Shown here piece after piece: positions 36,554 through 44,582 of a DNA stretch of 55,454 nucleotides. The stretch is from positions 1 to 55,454 of the forward strand of contig VFJQ01000002.1 of NCBI GenBank assembly GCA_009885995.1, read 5' to 3'. This DNA is from Verrucomicrobiota bacterium (GTDB lineage: Bacteria; Verrucomicrobiota; Verrucomicrobiia; Chthoniobacterales; Chthoniobacteraceae). Position numbers and translations under genes: made by a program. The notes below the pieces were generated by a model, which saw only the letters and a list, made by a program, of their open reading frames with translations, ran no database searches and had not been told where the DNA came from. Every line of letters begins with the position of its first letter. Within the stretch, counting starts at the first letter, position 1.

Positions 36554-37534
36554 GTGCTCAACCCATTTGATCGACTCGGGAAACCCAAGGCGGACATCAA
36601 AAAATCCGCCCATGCGCCAAAGGCGCCGGCCCGGCCGCGTGCCAAGGCCGCGGGCGCGAAGAAGGTGGGGCTGAAGCCCGCGGATGGCTGGCACAAGCGC
36701 AACTTCTTCACCGAGGTGCTCATCCCCTCGCTCTTCACCAAGCGCGCGGGGAAGCACAAGGCGCCCGAGTTTCCGGAGCTCAAGGGCAACGAAGTCGGCG
36801 TGACGTGGATCGGCCACGCGTCGTTTCTGCTCCAGCTCGGCGGGCACAATCTTCTCATCGATCCGAACTGGGCGAAGTGGCTCAAGGTCATCAAGCGCGT
36901 GCGCCATCCGGGGCTGAAGCTGCACGACCTCCCGGCCATCGACCTCGTGCTTGTCACGCACGCGCACTTCGATCACCTCGATCGCAAGACGCTGCGCCAG
37001 GTCGCCGCCGAGCAGCCCATCGTCGTGCCGTTCGAGGTGGGCAATCTCGTGCACGACCTCGGCTTCCACAGCGTCCACGAACTGCACTACTGGGAGCACT
37101 TCGCGCACGGCCCGCTGCGCATCACGCTCACGCCTTGTCATCATTGGGGCGCGCGGCTGCTGCACGACTCGCACCGCGGCTTTGGCGGCTTCATCATCGA
37201 GGCGGGCGGCCGCACCATCTTCCACTGCGGCGACACCGCCTACTTCGACGGCTTCCGCGAGATCGGCGCGCGGCACAAGATCGACGTCGCTCTTCTCCCC
37301 ATCGGCGCCTACGACCCGCCGAGCGGACGTGAGGTTCACATGAATCCCGAGGAAGCCGTGCAAGCCTTCCACGATCTCGGCGCGCAATGGATGGTGCCCA
37401 TGCACTACGGCAGTTTCCGCCTCAGCTACGAGCCCGTGGACGAACCCGTCGAGCGCCTCCGCGCCTGCGCGCGCCAGCACGGCATCGAGGACCGCGTGAT
37501 GATCGTCCCGGAAGGCGAGCCGCGCGTTTTCTAA
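36554..37534 (+). CDS. Metallo-beta-lactamase-fold hydrolase, NAPE-PLD-like
   Basis: Protein of 326 residues from GTG 36554. A basic Lys/Ala/Pro-rich N-terminus (about 45 residues) precedes the domain. Zinc ligands are visible in [41 protein letters not shown] and [12 protein letters not shown]. The [20 protein letters not shown] opening and the long PCHHW segment match N-acyl-phosphatidylethanolamine phospholipase D-like proteins. Bacterial members may hydrolyse membrane lipids or other phosphodiesters; the substrate is unknown. Its stop codon lies in a perfect 8-bp hairpin. Confidence 0.85.
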   Translation: MLNPFDRLGKPKADIKKSAHAPKAPARPRAKAAGAKKVGLKPADGWHKRNFFTEVLIPSLFTKRAGKHKAPEFPELKGNEVGVTWIGHASFLLQLGGHNLLIDPNWAKWLKVIKRVRHPGLKLHDLPAIDLVLVTHAHFDHLDRKTLRQVAAEQPIVVPFEVGNLVHDLGFHSVHELHYWEHFAHGPLRITLTPCHHWGARLLHDSHRGFGGFIIEAGGRTIFHCGDTAYFDGFREIGARHKIDVALLPIGAYDPPSGREVHMNPEEAVQAFHDLGAQWMVPMHYGSFRLSYEPVDEPVERLRACARQHGIEDRVMIVPEGEPRVF

Positions 37535-37540
37535 CGCGCG
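37521..37540. terminator. Possible bidirectional hairpin at a convergent gene junction
   Basis: CGCGCGTT (37521-37528) and AACGCGCG (37533-37540) form a perfect 8-bp stem with a TTCT loop, placed between two convergent genes. No T-tract follows on either strand, so it is a weak or Rho-assisted terminator at best. Confidence 0.4.
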
Positions 37541-37549
37541 CCCCGCCCC

Positions 37550-40500
37550 CTACGGCACCGTGATCCGCACGCGGCCACTGCGGTCGATGCCGCGGAAGTT
37601 GCCGCGGCCTTCGCCGGGCGTGAGGCCGCTGGCGGCGCGCAGGGCGCCGTAAAACTTCGTCTTCGCCCCGCTCACCGGGTGCGTGAACTCCCCGCTGAAC
37701 AGCCCCGCGCTCGTGATCGTCTTCACCTTCAGCGCCGCGGGCACCGCGAGCGGCGGCACGAGTCCGCCGGGCGGCGGAAATTGCGCGATCGTCCCTGCGG
37801 TCACGCCCCGGCTGGTGATCGCCAGCGGCGCGCGGAAGGCAGTCGGCAGACCGCCGCCGCTGAACGTCGCCGTCGCATCCACCTGCGTCGCCGCGGCATC
37901 GGCCAGCAGCGGCACGAGCTGACGCCGGCTCAGCGCCGGATAAAAGCTCCCCTCCAGCACCAGCGCCCCGGCGATGCCGCGCGGGTAAAACGGATCGCTC
38001 GTCGCCGCGTTCTTCGTCCAGTCCAGCTCCCCGCTCAGCGCCGATGCGGCGGGACGCACCGGGTCTTGCAAAATGTTCGCCACTCCCACGAGCCGACCGC
38101 CCGCGGCGGGGCGACGGCGGTAGAGCTTCGTCGTGTCGAAAAGGTAAGCCAGCCCCGACGCGGGCGCCGCCCCGGCGATCGGCTCGCCATCGGGCAGACG
38201 GCCCGTGTAAGTCGCGCGCCGGTCGAGCCGCGTCGTCACCGTCAGCACCAGGAACCCATCCCCCTCCAGCGGCCCGCCGCCCAGCGTCGGATCATCCTCC
38301 GCCGCGGGCGGGTCCATGAAGACCGTGAACTTCCCAGGCCGTGCCACCCCGCGATTGAGCTTCGCCTTGAACTCCACCGACGCCGTCTCACTCGTCCCCG
38401 CGCGCTCGACCACCGTGCCGATCAGCGTGCGCTCCGTCTCCGGCTCCATCGGCGAGCGCGACATCCGCACCGACAGCGTCACGGTCGCGCCCGCCTCGCC
38501 CCGCTTCGCGAAGGTGCGCGTGAACTCCCCGCGATTATCGAACCCGCCGCTGAACGGATAGTTCTCGCCCGACCAGTTGAGCTTGCCCGTGCCCGCGCCC
38601 GTCTCGCCCACGCTGAAGGCGATGCTATCCCCTCGCACCGCCAGCGGCTCGGCCGCATCGGGCCGCTCCGGCGCGCTGTATTGACCCTGCCGCACGCGGA
38701 AATTGATCAGCGTCACCGCCGCCGTCGCGCTCAGCCCCTGCGCATCGCGCACCCGATAGACCAGCGAATCGCTCGGCAGCTTCGAGCTGCCGGGGTTGTA
38801 GCTGATGAAGCGCCCATCCGGCGTCACCTTCGCCCCGAGCCCATCGGCATTCACCCGCGGCGGCGTCTCCAGATCCGGCGCGAGGGTGAGCCCCGCATTC
38901 GCCGGCGTCGGCGCCACGTTGTTCGCATCGGAGTCATTCTCCAGCGCCTCGATCAAAACCTGCCCCGCGTAGAAGACCACATCCGCCTCCGCGACCGGGG
39001 GCTGATTCGTATCCATCGTGAACGCCACCGCCCCGCCATCCGTCTCCGTCCCCGCCAGTTCCACGCTCACCCGGTAGCTATAGCTCACGTTTTCCAAAAG
39101 CTCCGTCACCCGCGCGCTCACCTCCGTCGGCCCATTGACTGTCGTCACCGACTGCGTCGCCGTCTCCAGCACTGCCAGCGGCGCCGAGTCCGCCCAATAC
39201 TTGAACTTCACCGCCGCCGTCTGCCCGAACGTGTTGATTGTCGCCTTGAAGACCGCCTCCGTTACGCCCACGTCGGCGTCCCCGAGCGCCGCCGTCGTCA
39301 CACTCACCGTGCTGAAACTGCGCGCGCCGCTGATCGCCGTCCCCGCCGCGTTCGTCGCCCGCAGCCGGAAGAACACCGTGCCCCCTTCCGGCAGCCCCGC
39401 CACTGCGGCGCTCACCAGCACCGGCGTATTGCCGGTCACCACACCCGGCACCGCGGGCGCCGTGTTCGGGAAGCTGTTCCCATCCGTGCCCCACTCAAAG
39501 ACGACCGTGCTATCGAAGTTCCGCGCATTCACCGTCCCATTGAACCGTGCGCTCCCCGCTGCGACCTCACTCGCCGGACTGGCCGCCACCACCGGCTCCG
39601 CCAGCGTGGTAAAGCTGGTCACCGGGCTGAGCGTCGTTCCTGCGCTGCTCGACGCGCGGAGCCGGTAGAAGTAGGTCGTCCCGAGGGTCAAACCAGTGAA
39701 TGACGTTCCAACCGATTTCGTCTGGAAGCCAGACAACCCACTGGCCAGCGACACGACGTTCGGGAAGGTGATGCCATCGGTGCCGTATTCCAAAGTGACC
39801 GCCGTGCTTGAACCGCGCGCATTGACCTGTGCCTCGACAGTCGCCCCCGTAGTGCCTTGCACGGCGAACCTCTTCAGCACCACGGATGGGGTGCCGCGAA
39901 CGATAATCCGAAAGATCGTCCCACCGTCTTCGGTCCCCGCAGCGGTCCCGTAAATGTTTCCCTCGGCATCCGCCATCAAGTTACCCGCCAGCATTCCACC
40001 CTCCGAGGGGGTGATAAAGTCCATGACGGTGCTGACGATACCATTCGGCGACATCTTGAACACAGTTCCATAGTTTTGATCAATCGCGGAACCCGGCAGT
40101 TCGAAGCCGGGGTCAATATACCTTCCAGGTCCCTTGCGGGTCGTCCCATACAAAAACCCGTCGCCGCCACGGACGAGCGGCCCGCTAGGATTGGCTCCCC
40201 CTGTCCCTTCATTACCAACGGAACCCGGCACCAAGAACTCCCACAAAGTCGTCAACTGCCCCTCCGGCGTCATTTTGAAAACCGTCCCGGAACCATTAGT
40301 GCCGCCGCTTTCGGTGGTCCCATAAAAAAAGCCATCACCGCCCCAAAGCAGCGGGCCGGCAGGACCTCTTCCCTTATTCGCGCCATCATTCCCTGTGAAC
40401 TCCACCAAGGTCGTAAGTTGGCCTTCCGGCGTCATCTTGAAAACCGTGCCCAAATCGTTCGCACCACCGTTTGGAGTCGTGCCGTAGAAGTTTCCATCTT

Positions 40501-40699
40501 CGCCCTGCACGAGTGGGGCAACCGGGTTGCGCCCCTTATTCGACGCTCCATCCCCAGTGAATTGCACGAGGGTTGTGAACACACCCGCAGGCGTCATTTT
40601 GAATACGGTGCCATACCCACTGACACCTATAATAGTGTTATATCCGTAGGCACCACCATCTGATGCCGTCCCATAGAAGTTTCCATCGGTGCCTTGCAC
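37550..40699 (-). CDS. GloVer-repeat surface protein, 5'-truncated
   Basis: Large presumed extracellular protein. The readable 1049 residues begin inside a GloVer repeat. Five units of the form DGNFYGTT...GGANDLGTVFKMTPEG, as in TIGR03803-type GloVer proteins, occupy about residues 1-270. Fibronectin-like beta domains follow (TLEYGTDG, GTTYFYRLRASSSAGTT and similar) to about 560, then a cadherin-like region (NQPPVAEADVVFYAGQV) and a C-terminal beta-rich domain ending FRGIDRSGRVRITVP. There is no signal peptide. Upstream in the same frame comes a partial repeat (ATPRAGLVQGTDGNFYG) and then a TAA at 40736-40738, so the original start and first repeats are missing. It is probably not expressed in this form. 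The GTG at 40699 is only the first possible start. Confidence 0.75.
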   Translation of the reverse strand: MQGTDGNFYGTASDGGAYGYNTIIGVSGYGTVFKMTPAGVFTTLVQFTGDGASNKGRNPVAPLVQGEDGNFYGTTPNGGANDLGTVFKMTPEGQLTTLVEFTGNDGANKGRGPAGPLLWGGDGFFYGTTESGGTNGSGTVFKMTPEGQLTTLWEFLVPGSVGNEGTGGANPSGPLVRGGDGFLYGTTRKGPGRYIDPGFELPGSAIDQNYGTVFKMSPNGIVSTVMDFITPSEGGMLAGNLMADAEGNIYGTAAGTEDGGTIFRIIVRGTPSVVLKRFAVQGTTGATVEAQVNARGSSTAVTLEYGTDGITFPNVVSLASGLSGFQTKSVGTSFTGLTLGTTYFYRLRASSSAGTTLSPVTSFTTLAEPVVAASPASEVAAGSARFNGTVNARNFDSTVVFEWGTDGNSFPNTAPAVPGVVTGNTPVLVSAAVAGLPEGGTVFFRLRATNAAGTAISGARSFSTVSVTTAALGDADVGVTEAVFKATINTFGQTAAVKFKYWADSAPLAVLETATQSVTTVNGPTEVSARVTELLENVSYSYRVSVELAGTETDGGAVAFTMDTNQPPVAEADVVFYAGQVLIEALENDSDANNVAPTPANAGLTLAPDLETPPRVNADGLGAKVTPDGRFISYNPGSSKLPSDSLVYRVRDAQGLSATAAVTLINFRVRQGQYSAPERPDAAEPLAVRGDSIAFSVGETGAGTGKLNWSGENYPFSGGFDNRGEFTRTFAKRGEAGATVTLSVRMSRSPMEPETERTLIGTVVERAGTSETASVEFKAKLNRGVARPGKFTVFMDPPAAEDDPTLGGGPLEGDGFLVLTVTTRLDRRATYTGRLPDGEPIAGAAPASGLAYLFDTTKLYRRRPAAGGRLVGVANILQDPVRPAASALSGELDWTKNAATSDPFYPRGIAGALVLEGSFYPALSRRQLVPLLADAAATQVDATATFSGGGLPTAFRAPLAITSRGVTAGTIAQFPPPGGLVPPLAVPAALKVKTITSAGLFSGEFTHPVSGAKTKFYGALRAASGLTPGEGRGNFRGIDRSGRVRITVP

Positions 40700-40735
40700 C
40701 AGCCCTGCCCGGGGGGTAGCCCCGGTTGGATAAAG

Positions 40736-40903
40736 TTATGTCTTTTTATACCAATGCGCAACATCCTCGTATTGTAGGGCTTGCCAGAGTCCTTCTGCGA
40801 CCGCGTGAGCAAGTTGTCGTTCTTCCGGAGCATCGAACGTCGGATTGAGCGCAGGGAACGGCGAGCCGCGTGACGCGTTCGCAGTGCCGTCTTCATCGTA
40901 TTT
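40736..40903 (-). pseudogene. Orphan 3' gene fragment at the island edge
   Basis: A 56-codon open frame with no start codon. It reads with protein-like composition (RGSPFPALNPTFDAPEERQL, then AHAVAEGLWQALQYEDVAHW and YKKT) and ends in a TAA, which is also the stop that closes the GloVer fragment upstream. It is bounded by TGA at 40904-40906. I read it as the 3' end of a gene whose front is gone; the family is not recognised. It lies 8 bases beyond the end of the helicase gene, at the boundary of the defence island. Confidence 0.5.
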
Positions 40904-40911
40904 TCATAAAT

Positions 40912-43662
40912 CTATTGCAACGTGAGCCAGACGATCAGGCGCGACTCGTAGCCCGACACCTGCGCGGCGACGCCACGGTGTTGAAGTTCCTGCTGAAGAA
41001 GAATCTCGTGCGCTCGCAGCAGCACGTTGCCAGGTTCGCCGTCCGTGGAGGTCGCTGGAGGCAGATTAAACATGGCTGCGGCTTCGCGCTCCCACGAAGG
41101 CTGGCGGTTGCCGGCGGCGTCGGAGGCGAGGGTGATGAGCACGAGGCGTCGCTCGCCTTGCTCGCCTTGGGCTTCGACAAGCCACACGGACAGTGCGCCG
41201 GAGCGTCCGTCGCTGCTTTTCACTGCGCAGCCGATTTCCTCGGAAGGCAGCTCGCGGTATGTGCGCAACAATTGGGAGACGATCGGAAGGTCGAGGCCGA
41301 TGAGTTCGGTGCGCTCTTGCTGCAATGAATCCTCACGCTTCGTGCTGAGCGCGATCTCCTTGCCGCTGGCGTCGTCGCGCCAGAGCCAGGCGCGCTCGCC
41401 GTTCTGCCTGAATTCGCTGCCCTCATCCTGCGCTGCCGCGCGCATGAATTCGACGATGGCCTGCATCCCTTCGTCCGGCTCACCCATGGCCCGGTATTCA
41501 TCGAGGCGGAAGCCTTCCAAATCCTGAAACAGCTCGAACACCACCTTGCGTGCTTCGACGGCGTTCGACATCGCAGCTTCCAGCTCGACGCGAGTGCGGT
41601 GTAGCTCCGGATCGCCGAGCGCCTCGGCGTAGAGCGTGCCGTAGTTCACCTGTGTCGAAAGCTGGCCGAGGATTTGTGAGCGCAGGTCTTCGGCGACCTC
41701 GCCGCGTTCGTCCACTTTGCCGAGCGCCTTCGCGATCTCGGTGAGCTTCTGGTCGAGCAGGAGGAAGATGGAACCCTCGATCGTGTCGGCGAGGACGAGG
41801 TTGTAAATCTGCGCGGTGTTCTGTTGTCCGTAGCGGTGGATGCGACCGATGCGCTGTTCGAGATCCATCGGATTCCACGGCAGGTCGAAATTGAAGAGCA
41901 CGCGGGCGTGCTGAAGGTTGATGCCCTCGCGGCCCGCAGCGGTGCAGATCAGCACCTTCGGTCCGCCGGGCAGCTTGAATCGCTTCTCCGCCGCGGCCTT
42001 CGCGCCGTGATCGCCACCCTTCAGCACCACGACGCCCTGCCCCGGAAACCGCGCCTCGATTTCCGTGCCGAGCATTTCGACGCTGCCGAGATACGTGGCG
42101 AAGACGACCATCTTCTCGTCGGTGTTCGCCTGCCACAACACACCCAGCGCACCGAGCAGCTTCTCCACCTTCGTTTCCGATGACGCGGGGAATGTGTCGA
42201 GCAATTCGCGGATGCGGCGGCGCTCCTCGGGTAGCGCCACTTCCACCGAGTTGACGGCCGCTTCCTCCGCGGCGGCGGCGCTCGCTTCATCCGCATAATC
42301 GCCCGCGGCCTCCATCTCTTCGTCGCGGAGCTTCTGCAAAATTTTATAGCGGAAGTCGGCGAGGATCTTGTCCACCTCAGCGTTGCCGAGCGGACCGGCG
42401 GGGATGCTGAATGTCTCGCGGATCACCTTGCGCGCTTCGTCGAGGACGGCGTTGCGCTTCTCGATGTCGAGCTGCTCATCGTGCAACAGCACTTCGTGAA
42501 TGGTCAGCGCGATGAGCCGGCGCCGCAGCGTGCGGCGCACTGCGGCGAAACTCGACGACGCGATCTTTTGGAAAATCGTCATCACGAACGCGAGCCCGCG
42601 CCCGGCGTTTCCGCGTCGCTTCGCCAGCGCGAAGCCGTCCTGCAAATAGGCCACCAGCGCCTCGTAAAATGCCTTCTCGTCCGCCCGCATCGTGAACGCC
42701 TCGGTATGCACAGCGCGACGCGCGAAAAGCGTCGAGCCGTCCGGGCGGCAGGCGTCTGCCTTGGTGCGGCGGAAGACGACTGAATTCAACCGATGCCGTT
42801 CGTTCACCATCTCGACCGGCGATTGAAACAGCGTTGGGTTGAGAAGCTGCACGAGCATCCAGAACCGAAAGTGATCGCCTTGGTGTGGCGTGGCCGAGAG
42901 CAGCAGAAGATCGCGGCAATGCTCGCGCATCATTTCCGCCAGCCGGTAGTTGAGCGTCTTGGTGACCTTCCCGTTGCGCCGATACGCGCTGAGATGATGC
43001 GCTTCATCGAAGACCACGAGATCCCACGGCGGCGCGGCCTTCAGCTTTGCCACACGCGCCCGCAGCTTCAGCGTGTCGATGCTGGCGATGAGAAAGTCAT
43101 GCTTCTCGAAGGCGTTCGATTTGCGGTCGGTGACATCGCCCTCACTGCCGAAGACCTCGAAATTGAGGCGGAAGACTTCGTTCAACTCGCGGTGCCAGTT
43201 GTTCACGAGGCCGGCGGGCACGATCATCAGCGCGCGGCGCAGTTCGCCGCGGCTCGTGAGTTCGCGCAGGATGAGCGCGGTCTCGATTGTCTTGCCGAGG
43301 CCCACTTCATCGGCCACGAGAAAGCGGCGTGGCGACGACGTGGCGACGCGATGCGTGAGCACCACTTGATGCGGCAGCAGGTCGATCTTCGCCGAGGTCA
43401 GCGCACTCGCGCTGTCCATCAGCGGCAGCGCGTGAGCCTGCCAGCACAGCCACGCACGACGCTGCCGATCTGCGCCGGCGTCGATGTGCGACACGATGGT
43501 TTCCGAGCGGTTGCGAGCCGGCTCGATGCTCGAGGGTGGCACCTGTCGTTCGCCGCCGGAGAAAAACACGCGCACCGATCCATCCGCGCCATGAGTGATG
43601 ACCACGCCTTCGCCATAACCGGCGTGGCGCACTCGCTGACCGGGTTGGAGGCGCTTCGACAT
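40912..43662 (-). CDS. SNF2/HepA-type helicase of the defence operon
   Basis: Protein of 916 residues. A short N-terminal beta domain (QRVRHAGYGEGVVITH) precedes a superfamily-2 helicase core: motif I DEVGLGKTIET (about residue 117), motif Ia region LMIVPAGLVNNW, motif II FDEAHH, motif III LSATPHQGD, the C-terminal lobe with MVVFATYLGSVEMLG, motif V TAAGREGINLQHA, and motif VI QRIGRIHRYGQQ. It most resembles the RapA/HepA branch (BrxHII in type 3 BREX). The middle part (about residues 430-520) is Glu/Ala-rich and may be a coiled linker. It translocates on double-stranded DNA in related systems. It is the last gene of the operon, starting 3 bases after the preceding stop. Confidence 0.92.
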   Translation of the reverse strand: MSKRLQPGQRVRHAGYGEGVVITHGADGSVRVFFSGGERQVPPSSIEPARNRSETIVSHIDAGADRQRRAWLCWQAHALPLMDSASALTSAKIDLLPHQVVLTHRVATSSPRRFLVADEVGLGKTIETALILRELTSRGELRRALMIVPAGLVNNWHRELNEVFRLNFEVFGSEGDVTDRKSNAFEKHDFLIASIDTLKLRARVAKLKAAPPWDLVVFDEAHHLSAYRRNGKVTKTLNYRLAEMMREHCRDLLLLSATPHQGDHFRFWMLVQLLNPTLFQSPVEMVNERHRLNSVVFRRTKADACRPDGSTLFARRAVHTEAFTMRADEKAFYEALVAYLQDGFALAKRRGNAGRGLAFVMTIFQKIASSSFAAVRRTLRRRLIALTIHEVLLHDEQLDIEKRNAVLDEARKVIRETFSIPAGPLGNAEVDKILADFRYKILQKLRDEEMEAAGDYADEASAAAAEEAAVNSVEVALPEERRRIRELLDTFPASSETKVEKLLGALGVLWQANTDEKMVVFATYLGSVEMLGTEIEARFPGQGVVVLKGGDHGAKAAAEKRFKLPGGPKVLICTAAGREGINLQHARVLFNFDLPWNPMDLEQRIGRIHRYGQQNTAQIYNLVLADTIEGSIFLLLDQKLTEIAKALGKVDERGEVAEDLRSQILGQLSTQVNYGTLYAEALGDPELHRTRVELEAAMSNAVEARKVVFELFQDLEGFRLDEYRAMGEPDEGMQAIVEFMRAAAQDEGSEFRQNGERAWLWRDDASGKEIALSTKREDSLQQERTELIGLDLPIVSQLLRTYRELPSEEIGCAVKSSDGRSGALSVWLVEAQGEQGERRLVLITLASDAAGNRQPSWEREAAAMFNLPPATSTDGEPGNVLLRAHEILLQQELQHRGVAAQVSGYESRLIVWLTLQ

Positions 43663-43665
43663 CGC

Positions 43666-44178
43666 TTAGGAAATGCGGTCGCAATACAGACCGGCGCATT
43701 CACTCGCGCCGCCGATGCGAATCTCGCGCACGCTGCTCTCCGCACCGTTGAACAGCAGATTGCCCAGCGGCAATCGCCCGCGCCCGCGGGTGGCGCAGTG
43801 CCATTCGTAGCCGCCGGTCATCTTCCGCACGATGCGCTTGCCATCCGCAAGCCACACGATGAGCGCCCCTTCGCGCCCGCCGTCGCCGGGGCCGCCAACA
43901 TCCTGGTAGTCGTGAACAGCTCGATAGAATGTTGTGAGCATCCAGTCCTGAGCCGCTGCCGGTTCCATCGCATCAAGCACCGCTTCAAGGCCGGCGACGA
44001 CCAGCGCCCGCGTGCTCAGAGCCTCAGCACCCTGGGGCCAGCCCGCGGCGTGCAGGCGGAGAAATTCCCGCACGCTCACCGTGCGACTGCGACCGGCTAG
44101 CAAGTGCAGCCCGGCGGCTTCCCACAACGCGGAAACTCCACAGGTCGTCCATGTGTCGTCGGTGAGTGGCAAATTCAT
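43666..44178 (-). CDS. Small unknown protein of the defence operon
   Basis: Protein of 170 residues, starting MNLPLTDDTWTTCGVSALWE. It is Ala/Leu/Gly-rich with short beta segments (ALIVWLADGKRIVRKMTGGY) and no recognisable catalytic motif. The start overlaps the preceding stop as TAATG, so translation is coupled. Such small proteins in defence operons are often system-specific partners. No family assigned. Confidence 0.75.
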   Translation of the reverse strand: MNLPLTDDTWTTCGVSALWEAAGLHLLAGRSRTVSVREFLRLHAAGWPQGAEALSTRALVVAGLEAVLDAMEPAAAQDWMLTTFYRAVHDYQDVGGPGDGGREGALIVWLADGKRIVRKMTGGYEWHCATRGRGRLPLGNLLFNGAESSVREIRIGGASECAGLYCDRIS

Positions 44179-44582
44179 TAGTCCGCCAGAAAAGGGTTTG
44201 GTTTCTTGAAAATGCTCTCAATCGGAACCGCGATGCCGGACACGAAGTGATGGTCATCGCACTTCTTGTAAAAACCACCGTAAAAGACCGCCGGTTCCTC
44301 CTTCGTGCCGGAGAGAGCCAATAGCCATCGATACGCAATCCCGTCTTTGTCTTCATAACGAATCGCCGCCATTTCACCGGCAATTTCGACATCGGCCGCA
44401 ATCGGCTGTGGGTCACACCTCCCGCTGACAAACATCTTCTGCACGTTTTCCATTCCGGTGGCGATGCCGGCGGGCAGGTATTGAGCATCGAACTCAAATA
44501 CTTGGCCCGGATTATTTACGCCAGAGATGAGGGCTTGTGCCGTTTCCTGATCACATTTCTTCCAGTTGTAGTCGTTGCTCAT
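44178..44582 (-). CDS. Small unknown protein (134 residues) of the defence operon
   Basis: Predicted soluble protein starting MSNDYNWKKCDQETAQALIS. It is acidic and AT-richer than its neighbours. It has YRWLLALSGTKEEPAVFYGG and a C-terminal IESIFKKPNPFLAD. No known fold is evident. The gene overlaps the methylase gene by 4 bases and the next gene by 1, so its stoichiometry is probably tied to theirs. Confidence 0.75.
   Translation of the reverse strand: MSNDYNWKKCDQETAQALISGVNNPGQVFEFDAQYLPAGIATGMENVQKMFVSGRCDPQPIAADVEIAGEMAAIRYEDKDGIAYRWLLALSGTKEEPAVFYGGFYKKCDDHHFVSGIAVPIESIFKKPNPFLAD

Noticed and set aside
34411..36957. Longer transketolase start at 36957
   Set aside because: The extra 186 residues are low-complexity and overlap the divergent metallo-hydrolase gene.
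37679..39703. Plus-strand frame of 674 codons opposite the GloVer gene
   Set aside because: Arg/His-rich shadow; the minus strand has clear domains.
42793..44100. Plus-strand frame of 435 codons opposite the helicase
   Set aside because: No motif, and it crosses several real genes on the other strand.
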